A stretch of 35,112 nucleotides of DNA from Opitutia bacterium (GTDB lineage: Bacteria > Verrucomicrobiota > Verrucomicrobiia > Opitutales > Opitutaceae). The position numbers were made by a program, and so were the translations under genes. Location of the stretch: positions 1 through 35,112 of the forward strand of contig PLMW01000090.1 of assembly GCA_003142615.1 (NCBI GenBank), written 5' to 3'. Of this stretch, positions 24,420-34,096 are shown in pieces (position 1 is the stretch's first letter; every line of letters begins with the position of its first letter). The notes under the pieces were generated by a model. The model had not been told where the DNA came from and made no database searches. It worked only from the letters and a program-made list of their open reading frames with translations.

Positions 24420-26087
24420 TCATAGTTTTCCGCCGGTCAGCGGCACTGCGAGCGATTCGACGAGCTCTTTTTCCCAGGCGTCCGCCTGATTTCGGTCGCC
24501 GGCAGCGAGCGCCGCGCCCACGGCGTCGCGCAGCACCGCCGCGCGCCAGTCCGCCCCGAGCGCCTCGTTGCGCAGCATCGCCTGATACATCGCCACTGCG
24601 CCCGGAGCCGCGCCGCCGTCTGCGAGCAGTTTCGCCGCCTGCTGCGCGAGCGGCGCCTCGTCCAGCGTGAATGATTCCGGCAGGGGCACGGCGGCGAGCA
24701 CGCGCGTCGCACCGGCCTTGTCGCCGGCCGCCGCCATCCGCCGTGCCAGTTCCAGACCCAGGACAAGGCCGGGATGCTCGCGCAGTCCGTCCTCCAGGAC
24801 CCGCCGGGCCTTCGCGTCCTTTTTATCCAGATCGAACAGACGCGCCTGGCGCAGCAACCCATAGGGCGCCAGCGGCGGAGGCAGCGTGGAGAGACGCGCC
24901 AGCTGCGCATCGAGCGTGACCGCAAATGGCCGGTACAGCGGATCGCCAATGATGACGGTCTGCCAGCTCAGCGCCGGCAGCGCGTAGTAGGCCGCGTCGC
25001 CCAGTGTCCGGCCCGCGCTCAGCGCCCGCACGAGCAGCTGCGGCTGGAGCGTGAGTTGCAGATAGGGCTCGAAGACGTTGCCGAACGTCGCGGTGACGCC
25101 GCGCGCGACGAGGGGTCCGCACCAGCCCGCCGTCGCCGAGCGCAGTGTCCGGGCGGAAAAACTGTGGATGTGCAGCGCGATGGCCCCCGGCGGAAACCGG
25201 AAGCCGTCGAGCGCCATCGGGCCGCTCAGGTCACTGGTATGCCAGCCGAAGTACAGCACCGGGGCGTCGAACCGCGCGCCGGCGGGCGGCGTGCCGCCGG
25301 CGCGGTTCACGTCGCCGTCGAAACCCAGCTCCGCGAGCCGGCCGGCCGTGAGTTCCAGCCACCGCTCGCCGTCGGGATGCGGCCCGCGCACATCGACATA
25401 ATAGCGGCCCAGCAGACCGGTGCGTTCCGCCTCCAAGGCATGATCCACCAGGCGGCGGGCGTCGTCATACGTCGGGCCATCGAGGCGCGCCACCTTCACC
25501 ACGGGCTCGTTCTCCAGCAGCGGCGCCCGCTCGACGCGAAAAAGCGGGTTCGGCACCCAGCCGTTGATGTTGTAGGTGCTGTGCGCGAGCATGGTCAGCT
25601 CCGAATCGACCGCGCCCTGGTTGGTGCGAAATTCCGGCCGCAGCGCGAGCCGCGGCTCGTCGGTATAAAACCGCGGCTCATGGCTCACCCGCAACGGCAC
25701 GCCCCGGCAGACGACCAGATAGCTGATGCGGTGGTCGGAGATGCCGTACCGCTTGCGTCCGAGGTGATCAGTCAGCGTGGTGGCGAAGGCGTCGATCCAG
25801 CCGCGCGCCACCAACGCATCCTGCAGCGGCTGATAGATGGCGGCGATGAACTCCGGCCAGCCGATGGTCTCGTCCGCCGGCATCGGCAGCGCGATGATGT
25901 TGTCCGGCGGCACGCCGCGCTGGTCCGCATAGTAGCGGGCGAGGCGCACGGAGTCCGCCTCGCTGGCATTGGCGAGCACCACCACGCGCCTGGCCAGATC
26001 GCTGTCGTCCGCGACCAGCCGGGCCGGGGCGCTCAGCCCGGCAAGGATGAGGCCGGAAACGGCCAGCCATCGGTCATAACGGAACAC
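24420..26087 (-). CDS. TIGR03790 family secreted protein with TPR-like C-terminus
   Basis: The 555-residue protein has a signal peptide (MFRYDRWLAVSGLILAGLSAPARLVA) and the TIGR03790 pattern: VVVLANASEADSVRLARYYADQRGVPPDNIIALPMP, YLVVCRGVPLRV, SELTMLAHSTYNINGWVPNPLF, VARLDGPTYDDARRLVDHAL, then VLYFGWHTSDLSGP, AIALHIHSFSARTL, WCGPLVARGVTATFGNVFEPYL and ALSWQTVIIGDPLYRPF. From about residue 410 an all-helical part with regularly spaced Ala and Leu (ARRVLEDGLREHPGLVLGLELARRM) resembles TPR repeats. The family occurs mainly in Planctomycetes, Verrucomicrobia and Acidobacteria; its function is unknown, though the fold of the core suggests a caspase/gingipain-like arrangement (my inference only). 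Confidence 0.87.
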   Translation of the reverse strand: MFRYDRWLAVSGLILAGLSAPARLVADDSDLARRVVVLANASEADSVRLARYYADQRGVPPDNIIALPMPADETIGWPEFIAAIYQPLQDALVARGWIDAFATTLTDHLGRKRYGISDHRISYLVVCRGVPLRVSHEPRFYTDEPRLALRPEFRTNQGAVDSELTMLAHSTYNINGWVPNPLFRVERAPLLENEPVVKVARLDGPTYDDARRLVDHALEAERTGLLGRYYVDVRGPHPDGERWLELTAGRLAELGFDGDVNRAGGTPPAGARFDAPVLYFGWHTSDLSGPMALDGFRFPPGAIALHIHSFSARTLRSATAGWCGPLVARGVTATFGNVFEPYLQLTLQPQLLVRALSAGRTLGDAAYYALPALSWQTVIIGDPLYRPFAVTLDAQLARLSTLPPPLAPYGLLRQARLFDLDKKDAKARRVLEDGLREHPGLVLGLELARRMAAAGDKAGATRVLAAVPLPESFTLDEAPLAQQAAKLLADGGAAPGAVAMYQAMLRNEALGADWRAAVLRDAVGAALAAGDRNQADAWEKELVESLAVPLTGGKL

Positions 26088-26138
26088 CGGGCCAATGTAG
26101 AGGAAGCCGGCTGGTTTTCGAGATCGGTTTCACCCGGC

Positions 26139-26167
26139 TTGCTTTTCCCCCTGGCGCCATCTTATTA
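26139..26167 (+). promoter_or_regulatory. Sigma70-like promoter of the fluoride gene set
   Basis: TTGCTT (26139-26144) and TTATTA (26162-26167) are separated by exactly 17 bp. The predicted start of transcription, 6-8 nt downstream, coincides with the first bases of the riboswitch aptamer (GGCGATGG from 26175). This match in position supports both calls. Confidence 0.6.
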
Positions 26168-26171
26168 GGTG

Positions 26172-26246
26172 CCCGGCGATGGATTCCGCCTTCCCATCCG
26201 GGAAAACCGCCCCCGCCGCTGCGGCGGGACGCTGATGATTCCTGTT
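26172..26246 (+). promoter_or_regulatory. Fluoride riboswitch (crcB motif)
   Basis: The aptamer consensus is visible: GGCGATGG at 26175-26182 with its pseudoknot partner CCGCC at 26186-26190, AACCGC at 26205-26210, a strong stem CCCGCCGC/GCGGCGGG closing the variable loop (26212-26228), and the hallmark GCTGATGATTCCT at 26231-26243. Helix P1 (GGATT with ATTCC) has one U-U mismatch. A further 9-bp hairpin with one mismatch (26242-26265) overlaps its 3' end by one base and could be the expression platform. Fluoride binding normally turns expression on. The genes that follow fit this ligand well. Confidence 0.88.
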
Positions 26247-26272
26247 CCAGTCCATTCTGAAACAGACAAGTC

Positions 26273-26473
26273 ATGGTGCTAGACCTTCTCATCGCTTTGG
26301 GTGGCGCGCTCGGCAGCGTGGCGTGCTTTGGAATCTCCGGCCTCGTTGCCAACCAAATCGGAGCCATCTTCCCTTGGGGCACGTTTGTCGTCAACGTCAC
26401 CGGTTCCTTCATCATCGGCTTTTTCGCCACCCTGACCGGACCGGATGGCCGTGTCTTTGCCCACCACCCATGA
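26273..26473 (+). pseudogene. crcB: N-terminal half of a FluC/CrcB fluoride channel
   Basis: These 66 codons match the first half of CrcB/FluC, a dual-topology fluoride channel: ALGGALGSVACFGISGLVA (helix 1), FPWGTFVVNVTGSFIIGFFATLTGPDGR (helix 2, with the conserved Asn at 41). Full-length proteins are about 125 residues; helices 3 and 4, with the GGFTTFS pore segment and the phenylalanine box, are missing. The conserved Arg in helix 1 (usually GAxxRY) is Cys here, one C-to-T change away. The stop overlaps the antiporter start (ATGA at 26470). The fragment is probably the remnant of a deletion, although it is still in frame, directly behind the riboswitch, and could be translated as a leader that couples to the antiporter. 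Confidence 0.8.
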
Positions 26474-27690
26474 TTTTCGACAACATCTGGATGATCGCCG
26501 CCTTCTGGATGGGTCTGGCCTTTCTCGCCAGCCTCATTTCCATCCGCACGGGCATCTCGGTGGCGCTGATCGAGATTCTGGTGGGAGTGACCGTGGGCAA
26601 TCTGCACTCGGGCGGCCATGCGCTGCTGCACACCACCGAATGGACGAACTTCCTCGCGCTGCTCGGCAGCGGCGTCCTCACCTTTCTGGCTGGGGCGGAA
26701 ATCGATCCGGCGTCGTTGCGCGCCAATCTCCGCGCGAGTCTGTCGATCGGCATCCTTTCTTTCGCGCTCCCGTTTGTGTCCGTGTGGCTGTTTGCGCAGT
26801 TCGTCCTCGGCTGGCCGCTGCATCAGGCGCAAATCGCGGGGATCGCGCTGTCCACCACGTCGGTGGCAGTGGTGTACGCCGTGATGATCGAAGGCCGGCT
26901 CAGCGAGACGGCCATGGGAAAAACGATTCTGGCCGCGTGCTTCATCACCGATTTCGGCACCGTGTTGGCGCTGGGCACGCTCTTCGCCGATTTCAACATC
27001 TGGCTGCTGGTGTTCGTCGTGGTGATGTGCGTCACGCTCTGGTTCATGCCGAGGTGGACCAAGTTCATCATCGTGAGACTCGGCGCCACACGCGTCAGTG
27101 AGCCCGAGGTGAAATTCATTTTTCTCGTGTTGTTCTTCCTCGGCGGGCTCGCCTCCGCGGCCAAGAGCGAGGCGGTGCTTCCGGCATATCTTGTGGGCCT
27201 GGTCGTAGCTGGGGTGTTCTTGCGCGACAAGACGTTGGTGCACCGCATGCGCACCATCGCCTTCACGATTTTCACGCCGTTCTACTTCATCAAAGCCGGG
27301 CTTTACGTCTCGCTCCCGGCGCTATGGGCGGCGCTCGGCGTCATTGCTGTTCTCCTCCTGCTGAAATTGGCGACAAAATTCCTTGGGGTGTGGCCGCTGA
27401 CGAAGGTGTTTTACATGCGGACGCGCGAGGCCAATTACACCACATTGCTCATGGCCACCGGCCTGACCTTCGGTACGATCTCCGCGCTATTCGGACTGCA
27501 GAACAAGATCATCGACGAGCGGCAATATACTGTGCTCGTGACGGTGGTCATCCTGAGCGCGTTGGTACCGACGCTCATCGCGCAGAAATTCTTCCAGCCC
27601 ACGATTGAGACCATGGTCGAATGGGGGCGAACCTACAGTGAGAGAATCAACCACAAGCAACAGCGCCAACCGGCGCCTAGCGGAAAGTGA
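26470..27690 (+). CDS. CPA2-family cation/proton antiporter (fluoride-associated)
   Basis: The 406-residue protein is an inner-membrane monovalent cation:proton antiporter of the CPA2 (KefB/NapA-like) group with about 11 to 13 helices. Diagnostic segments are LIEILVGVTVGN near 30, LLGSGVLTFLAGAEIDP near 66, ALSTTSVAVVYAVMIEGRL near 127, AACFITDFGTVLALG near 158 (acidic residue of the transport site), VLPAYLVGLVVAGVFL near 240, and FTPFYFIKAGLYVSL near 266. The ATG at 26470 overlaps the crcB stop; earlier codons are out-of-frame crcB. Such antiporters are known fluoride-riboswitch companions, and they may remove protons brought in as HF. The C-terminal tail is basic and short. Confidence 0.9.
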   Translation: MIFDNIWMIAAFWMGLAFLASLISIRTGISVALIEILVGVTVGNLHSGGHALLHTTEWTNFLALLGSGVLTFLAGAEIDPASLRANLRASLSIGILSFALPFVSVWLFAQFVLGWPLHQAQIAGIALSTTSVAVVYAVMIEGRLSETAMGKTILAACFITDFGTVLALGTLFADFNIWLLVFVVVMCVTLWFMPRWTKFIIVRLGATRVSEPEVKFIFLVLFFLGGLASAAKSEAVLPAYLVGLVVAGVFLRDKTLVHRMRTIAFTIFTPFYFIKAGLYVSLPALWAALGVIAVLLLLKLATKFLGVWPLTKVFYMRTREANYTTLLMATGLTFGTISALFGLQNKIIDERQYTVLVTVVILSALVPTLIAQKFFQPTIETMVEWGRTYSERINHKQQRQPAPSGK

Positions 27691-27697
27691 GACGACT

Positions 27698-28165
27698 ATG
27701 TTTAAGAAAATCCTTGTCGGTTACGACGGCTCCAAAGGCGGCAAGGCCGCACTCGCCGGCGCGGCGGCGCTCGCCGAGAAATTCGAGTCCCGGGTAACTG
27801 CCTTGTGGGTGCGCGAACCACTGCCACGGCACTCGGACCTGCCGGGCGAATATGAGGCCGAAGCCGAGGCGGCGGATGAGTATTTCCAGGAGCGACAAAA
27901 TGAGGTCGCCGAAGTGGCCGCGCAATACGGCCTGTCGATCGCGTGCGAAACTCGCCGCGGTCACCCCGCGAAGAACATCCTGCAGGTGGCGAAGGATGGT
28001 GGCTACGATTTGATCGTCGTCGGCCACAGCGACCATTCCGAACTCTGGGGCCGACTGCTTGGTGACACGGCGGACCGCATCACGGACCACGCTCATTGCA
28101 GCGTCCTGGTGGTAAAAATCGAAACGTCCGCCGCACAATCAACGCCTCCAATGAAAAAGGACTAA
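27698..28165 (+). CDS. Universal stress protein (UspA family)
   Basis: The 155-residue protein has the UspA fold: [27 protein letters not shown] at the N-terminus, [11 protein letters not shown], a central acidic helical insertion ([29 protein letters not shown]), [31 protein letters not shown] and [21 protein letters not shown]. The ATP-binding pattern GxxGx9G(S/T) is incomplete: the second Gly is missing (GHSD) and the end reads GDT. It starts 7 bp after the antiporter stop and ends 5 bp before enolase, so it is within an operon. UspA genes are found under fluoride riboswitches in other bacteria. Confidence 0.92.
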   Translation: MFKKILVGYDGSKGGKAALAGAAALAEKFESRVTALWVREPLPRHSDLPGEYEAEAEAADEYFQERQNEVAEVAAQYGLSIACETRRGHPAKNILQVAKDGGYDLIVVGHSDHSELWGRLLGDTADRITDHAHCSVLVVKIETSAAQSTPPMKKD

Positions 28166-28170
28166 TCGGT

Positions 28171-29469
<1,299 letters not shown>

Positions 29470-29472
<3 letters not shown>

Positions 29473-30097
29473 CGATCTGGAAATCCTGTTCGTCGGTCCA
29501 CCAGGAGTCGGAAAAAGCCTGCTCATCACCGAATTGATGCGCACCCATCCGGTGTTGCTCGCGCCGCGCTGCGGCTGTCTCAGCGATTTGCTGGGAGCGT
29601 TGGAACCAGCGGCCGGGCTTGACCGGGGAGACCTCAGGCTCGCGGCGCGCGTGCATCGCCTCGCGAGGCGGTTGCCCCAGATCGGCCGGCCGGTCATACT
29701 CGACAATGTCGCGCACGTGCCGCCGCGCGTGGCGCACCTCGTGCGCTACCTGCTCGTCCGCCAGCCGGTATGGCTGCTCGCGCGCTCCACGCAGCCGCTC
29801 GAAATCGGTCATGTGTGGCCCTACCTTTTCTTCTTCAAGCGCATCGACCTGCCGCCCTTTTCGCTGGATGAGACGCGTGCTTTTTTGAGCGCCGCGCCGT
29901 TTAACGGCAATCGCTCCGAGCTGATCGCCACCACGCTGCGCCTGCACCGCCTGGCCGCCGGCCATCCCGCCACGCTCGCGGCTCTTGTAGCCGAACTACG
30001 CTGCCGGACTTACGACCTGCACAGCGCCGAAGGGCTGCGCCTGCTCGCCCTTCACGCCCGCATCACTCGCGTGCAAAAGCAAATCGCCGCCGGCTGA
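29470..30097 (+). pseudogene. P-loop ATPase lacking a recognisable N-terminus
   Basis: About 208 codons encode an AAA-like P-loop protein: LEILFVGPPGVGKSLLITELM with Walker A GPPGVGKS, VILDNVAHVPPRVAHLVRYLL with a Walker B-like ILDN, a sensor-like VWLLARST, and a helical C-terminal part (LDETRAFLSAAPF, LRLHRLAAGHPATLAALVAEL). The open frame runs back to an ATG at 29306, but codons before about 29470 are the out-of-frame end of enolase and look random. No ATG, GTG or TTG lies between there and the Walker A motif, so the natural N-terminus seems lost, or translation starts inside enolase. The family is not recognised beyond the P-loop class, and its role under a fluoride riboswitch is unknown. 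Confidence 0.6.
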
Positions 30098-30156
30098 TTC
30101 TTGGCTTCCGGGTAAACCGGCCTGAACGCCACCCAATCCGCAGAAATTGTCCCCCC

Positions 30157-30822
30157 ATGGATGCCACACTCACCACCGACCTTGCCGCGGATTTGCAGAC
30201 GCAGGGCTGTGCGGTCTGCGATCATCTGGCGACCCGCGCCTCGGACTTTTTCGCGCAGTGGCAGTATGCACTCTACGCCGACGAAAAGACCCGGGACGAA
30301 TATGCTGCGGGCCCCGGTTTGTGTCCACTGCACTTGTGGCAGCTGGAGGGTGTCTCCTCGTCGATCGGCGTGGCGGTCGGGCAGGCTCCCTTGGTGGAGC
30401 GCATCGCTCGTGCGCTCGAACAAGCCGCCGCCGTGCCGTCCGATCGGGTCACCGTGGAGAGTCTGGTGCCCAAGGCCGACGACTGCCGGGTCTGCCGGCT
30501 CCTGCGGGCAGCAGAGACGGACTACCTCGGGCGTCTCGCCGCATCCGTTGGCGGACGCCAAGGAAAGGAGCACTATGCCCGGTCGCACGGCCTTTGTCTG
30601 CGACATCTGGCCCAGCTGGTGATGACCGTCCCTGAGAATGAAACCGCGGTTTTCCTGCTGGGCGCAGTCGCGCGTCATTTCAAAAAAATCGGCGGGGATA
30701 TGTGTGGCTATGCCACTAAAACAGAAGCCTTGCGCCGGGAGCTTTACACTGCCGACGACCATGATGCCGTCCTGCGTGCGCTGACGCATCTCGCAGGCAG
30801 CCGGCGCGTCTGCAGTCCGTGA
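30157..30822 (+). CDS. Double CxxC/CxxH metal-site repeat protein (DUF6062-like)
   Basis: The 221-residue protein consists of two similar modules. Each has a CxxC followed by about 34 residues and then GLCxxH: C18/C21 with C56/H59, and C110/C113 with C147/H150. Aligned phrases are GCAVCDH and DCRVCRL, then GLCPLHLWQL and GLCLRHLAQL, so an internal duplication is likely and each module should bind one metal ion, probably zinc. The layout recalls DUF6062 proteins, but I am not certain of that name. No signal peptide or membrane helix is seen. It lies between the ATPase and an unknown protein in the fluoride set. Function is unknown. Confidence 0.75.
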   Translation: MDATLTTDLAADLQTQGCAVCDHLATRASDFFAQWQYALYADEKTRDEYAAGPGLCPLHLWQLEGVSSSIGVAVGQAPLVERIARALEQAAAVPSDRVTVESLVPKADDCRVCRLLRAAETDYLGRLAASVGGRQGKEHYARSHGLCLRHLAQLVMTVPENETAVFLLGAVARHFKKIGGDMCGYATKTEALRRELYTADDHDAVLRALTHLAGSRRVCSP

Positions 30823-30850
30823 CTGGGAACGATACGTTTTAAAAGGAGCC

Positions 30851-31750
30851 ATGGCGGTTGATTTCGTAACGCGATTCCCCAGCCGGTGGGCGATGGCGGA
30901 GGAAGCCCACGAGCCTTTTCAGAGCGCATTGCAGCGCGAGCTGGGCAAGGAGGGCACCACCCGGCTGCTGGTTTACACGCCGCCGCTCGAAACCTCCGCG
31001 GGCCGGTCGGCCGCCTCGGTGCTGGCGGTGACTCGCGAAGGCTGGCTGCGGGTGATGGAAACCGCGGATGGCGGCACGCTCACGACCCGGTGCGATTTCG
31101 AACACACCCTGCTGGTGGAACTGACCATCATCCTGCTCTACGGCCATCTGAGAATCGCTTTTGCGGCGGAAGACACGGTGCAAAGCGTGATCTTCGAATT
31201 CAACGCGGTCAGGGAGCAGCCTCATCGACAGGCCGTTTGGGCGCTGCTTGACGGAATCCGCGATGCCACGCCTGGCTCCACGGCCGACAATGCGCGTAAT
31301 GAATCTTTATTCAGCCAGCTGCCACTCGAGTTCAGGTACGTTCTGCGTGCGTCGCTGCTACCCGGGGAACAGCTGCTGGCTGTCGCCCACTGGCCGGCTA
31401 CAGTCACAACTTACAGCCGCTGGTTCCAACGTGAACTCGCGCCAGCGGCTATGCTCGCGTTGACCGACCGCCTGCTGATGGTGATTTCCGACGAAACCAC
31501 CCGGTCGCTGCTCCGCATCGGTGGCGTCAACAAATACGGGGCCGTCGTGACCTACTGTCCGGTTTCGCGTCTGGCCGACTATACTCTCGAAGAAAGCGGT
31601 CCGGTGATGACACTGTCGCTTCGTATTCAGACTGGCTCGGTTGCGACCATCGTGCCAGTCCAGTTGCCCGCCGGGTACGAAGCGCCGGTAGTCGCCGTGG
31701 TACAGCATGCCCTGCAGCAGCAAGAAACCTCGGCGCCCGCCCGCCCGTAA
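30851..31750 (+). CDS. Protein of unknown function in the fluoride gene set
   Basis: This 299-residue protein is not recognised. It is predicted cytosolic (no signal peptide or clear membrane helix). Two similar halves may exist: TRLLVYTPPLETSAGRSAASVLAVTREGWLRVMETADGG near the N-terminus and AAMLALTDRLLMVISDETTRSLLRIGGVNKYGAVVTYCPVSRLADYTLEE in the second half. Phrases such as LALTDRLLMVISDE and REGWLRVMETADGG are reminiscent of bacterial PH-like domains, where a strand is followed by a basic or aromatic turn. GGAG lies 2 nt before the ATG, an unusually short spacing. It starts 28 bp after the Cys/His-repeat gene and ends 14 bp before the MFS gene, so it is probably in the same operon. Confidence 0.75.
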   Translation: MAVDFVTRFPSRWAMAEEAHEPFQSALQRELGKEGTTRLLVYTPPLETSAGRSAASVLAVTREGWLRVMETADGGTLTTRCDFEHTLLVELTIILLYGHLRIAFAAEDTVQSVIFEFNAVREQPHRQAVWALLDGIRDATPGSTADNARNESLFSQLPLEFRYVLRASLLPGEQLLAVAHWPATVTTYSRWFQRELAPAAMLALTDRLLMVISDETTRSLLRIGGVNKYGAVVTYCPVSRLADYTLEESGPVMTLSLRIQTGSVATIVPVQLPAGYEAPVVAVVQHALQQQETSAPARP

Positions 31751-31764
31751 TTACCCTGACTCCC

Positions 31765-33006
31765 ATGAACGCCACCCAATCTTTCGCCGCCGCGCCAAAT
31801 CCTCCCTCCCGCGTCCCTCGCACCCGCTGGCTCAACTCAACGGTGCTCGGCATCGGCCTGGCGTCGCTGTTCAGCGACTGGTCGCACGAGATCGCCACAA
31901 CCGTGCTGCCCGCGTTTCTCGCGACGATGGGCGTCGCCGCGGCCTGGCTCGGTTTCATTGAAGGAATCTCGGACGGCCTCTCCAGCTTCGCCAAAATGGG
32001 GTCGGGTTACTACACGGACAAGCTGCAACGGCGAAAACCCATCGCGGTCATCGGCTATTTGGTCACTGCGCTGGGCACGGCGTCGTTCGGTCTGGCCACG
32101 GCGGCATGGCACATTCTGATCGCCCGAGCTTGCGCCTGGCTCGGGCGCGGCGTGCGGACACCCGTGCGGAAGGCGCTCTTGGCCGGGTCGGTGACGAAGG
32201 AGACTTACGGTCGTGCCTTTGGCTTCGAGCGGATGATGGACACGCTGGGCGCCATCGTCGGACCCGCGACGGCGTTCTTGCTGCTCCCCGTGTTCCACCA
32301 CCATTACCCGAGCCTGTTTGCGGTCACTCTCATTCCCAGTCTGATCGCGACGGCGCTTATTTTCTTTGTCGTCAAAGAAAAGGCCCGCGCGCCGGTGCCG
32401 CACATTTCGTTTGGCGAGCGACTGCGGATGCTGCCCGCGGCCTACCGCAAGTTTCTCGTCGCGGTCGGACTGTTCGGCGCGGGAGATTTTGCGCACACAC
32501 TGCTCATCCTGCTGGCGACGCAAAAACTCGCGCCCGCGCTTGGCGCGACCAAGGCCGCGAGCATCGCTATCGCGCTCTATGTGTTGCACAACGTATTTTA
32601 TGCGGCGTTCGCCTTCATCGCCGGGTGGATGGCCGATCGTTTCAAGAAGAGACACGTTTTGGCTGCCGGCTATTTTCTCGCTGCGCTCATGGCGGTGGCG
32701 ATCATGGCGTTGCCATTCACGGTCTGGTCGCTGGCGCTGATTTTCACGTCGGGCGGGATCTACGTGGCCATCGAAGAAACCCTGGAAGACTCCTTCTGCG
32801 CTGAGTTGGTGGATGAGTCGCAACACGGGATGGCGTTCGGTGTTCTTGCAACCGTGAACGGCATGGGTGACTTCCTGTCGAGTGTCATCGTCGGCGCGCT
32901 CTGGAGTGCTGTCGGCACGACGGCAGCTTTCGGCTACAGTTTCCTGCTGTTTCTCGCCGGCGCCGGGCTTGTCTTGACGATTGCTGATCAAACCAAGACC
33001 GCCTGA
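31765..33006 (+). CDS. MFS transporter at the end of the fluoride gene set
   Basis: The 413-residue protein is a 12-helix major facilitator superfamily transporter. The first helix contains GIGLASLFSDWSHEIATTVLPAFLATMG, and the loop 2-3 motif is GYYTDKLQRRKPIAVIGY (the family form is GxxxDRxGRR). Helix 4 is followed by ARACAWLGRGVRTPVRKALLAGS; the central loop is short and basic (VKEKARAPVPH), and the equivalent loop 8-9 motif is GWMADRFKKRHVLAAGY. EETLEDSFCAELVDESQHGMAFGVLATVNGMGDFLSS lies near helix 11. The type is the drug/metal-resistance-like group in which DWSHE occurs. Substrate is unknown; position suggests fluoride or stress-linked export. It is the last gene on this strand before convergent genes. 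Confidence 0.9.
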   Translation: MNATQSFAAAPNPPSRVPRTRWLNSTVLGIGLASLFSDWSHEIATTVLPAFLATMGVAAAWLGFIEGISDGLSSFAKMGSGYYTDKLQRRKPIAVIGYLVTALGTASFGLATAAWHILIARACAWLGRGVRTPVRKALLAGSVTKETYGRAFGFERMMDTLGAIVGPATAFLLLPVFHHHYPSLFAVTLIPSLIATALIFFVVKEKARAPVPHISFGERLRMLPAAYRKFLVAVGLFGAGDFAHTLLILLATQKLAPALGATKAASIAIALYVLHNVFYAAFAFIAGWMADRFKKRHVLAAGYFLAALMAVAIMALPFTVWSLALIFTSGGIYVAIEETLEDSFCAELVDESQHGMAFGVLATVNGMGDFLSSVIVGALWSAVGTTAAFGYSFLLFLAGAGLVLTIADQTKTA

Positions 33007-33051
33007 CTGCGATCATGGTTCATTCAAGGGGCCAGGCGTTCCCCGCGAGGC

Positions 33052-34092
33052 CTATTTCGCGGCTGCGGCGGATCGTCTGGCCAGCTGGTCGAGCAGGTAC
33101 TGGTCGGGCGGTGCGGTCCGCCACGCCGTGAGCCAGATGCTCCCGAGCATCTCGCCGCCGCGCAGTAATTGCTCCTCGATGAACCCGCGCCCGTCAACGC
33201 TGCCCGGCGAGCCGTCGGCCTTGAGCTTGCCCGCCTTCTCCAGTTCGTAGAGCGGCACGACGCGCTCATTCTGGTCGCGCAGGTAGCGCATGACCCCGGC
33301 AAACATGGCGTCCCGTTCGCCGGCGGCCGGGACCGTGGTGAGCACCTTCGCAGACCGCGCCCGCGGGGCGAGATCGGCAAAACGGATCCCCGCCCGGGCG
33401 ATGAACCCGCCATCGATCCAGGCGTGAAACTTCGGATCGGTCGTGTAGCCGTGCGGGTTGTCGCCCACCCAGCCGTTATGCTGCACCGTGTCGTGCAACG
33501 GCTGCGCCCCGTCGCCGACAAAGTGGCCCATCACGCCCATCAGATAGACAATGTTGAACTGCGCGTTGGCGATCTCCGTCGCCGTGCCGCCGCCTTGTTC
33601 AAACGCGCGCAGATACGAGCAGGCCGCCTTGAGCTGGTCGTAGCTCTCCGTGATCTTCCACGGCAGGAAGCCCGGCCACTCGCGGGTGTGCTCGGCATCT
33701 TTCAGGGGGTCGATCGGCGGGAACTTGCCCGGGTGCGCGGCCCGCCCGGCGGCAAACTGCACGGCAAATTCATAGCGGAGCGGGCTGAGCGACGCCGGAT
33801 CGAGACCGGCCCACGCGAGTTGCTCGAGGTCGAGGTAGTGATCGGGATTGTTCGTGTGGCGGAGCGGGAGGTCGGGCATGCTTTTCCAACGATCGGGCTC
33901 GCCTGCGAGGAAGGCGATGCGCTCGGCGGCGGTGGGCGAGTGCACGAACGCCGGGAAATCGGACGGCAGCGAGGCCAGCGCCAGCTGGTTGACGATGCGA
34001 TGGCCTTCGTAGTCCCAGGCGCGGGCGGACGGCAACCCGAGCGCGAACAGAAAAGCCAGCGCGACCTGGCGGGAACAGACACGTGGATTCAT
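33052..34092 (-). CDS. S1/P1 nuclease-like zinc hydrolase, secreted
   Basis: The 346-residue protein has a signal peptide ending PSARA; cleavage there gives Trp26 as the first mature residue, as in P1 nuclease and phospholipase C, where the N-terminal Trp binds zinc. Further zinc-site features are GHRIVNQLA (H31), the GHFVGDGAQPLHD motif (HxxxD...H), and HNGWVGDNPHGYTTDPKFHAWID. The ATG at 34092 is chosen for the signal peptide and because it lies 4 bp after the amidase stop. Nuclease or phospholipase activity cannot be told apart here. It is probably translated together with the amidase gene. Confidence 0.85.
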   Translation of the reverse strand: MNPRVCSRQVALAFLFALGLPSARAWDYEGHRIVNQLALASLPSDFPAFVHSPTAAERIAFLAGEPDRWKSMPDLPLRHTNNPDHYLDLEQLAWAGLDPASLSPLRYEFAVQFAAGRAAHPGKFPPIDPLKDAEHTREWPGFLPWKITESYDQLKAACSYLRAFEQGGGTATEIANAQFNIVYLMGVMGHFVGDGAQPLHDTVQHNGWVGDNPHGYTTDPKFHAWIDGGFIARAGIRFADLAPRARSAKVLTTVPAAGERDAMFAGVMRYLRDQNERVVPLYELEKAGKLKADGSPGSVDGRGFIEEQLLRGGEMLGSIWLTAWRTAPPDQYLLDQLARRSAAAAK

Positions 34093-34096
34093 GATT

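Noticed and set aside
24774-26168. 464-codon open frame antisense to the TIGR03790 gene
   Set aside because: The minus-strand frame has a signal peptide and family motifs; this one is an Arg/Ala/Gly-rich shadow.
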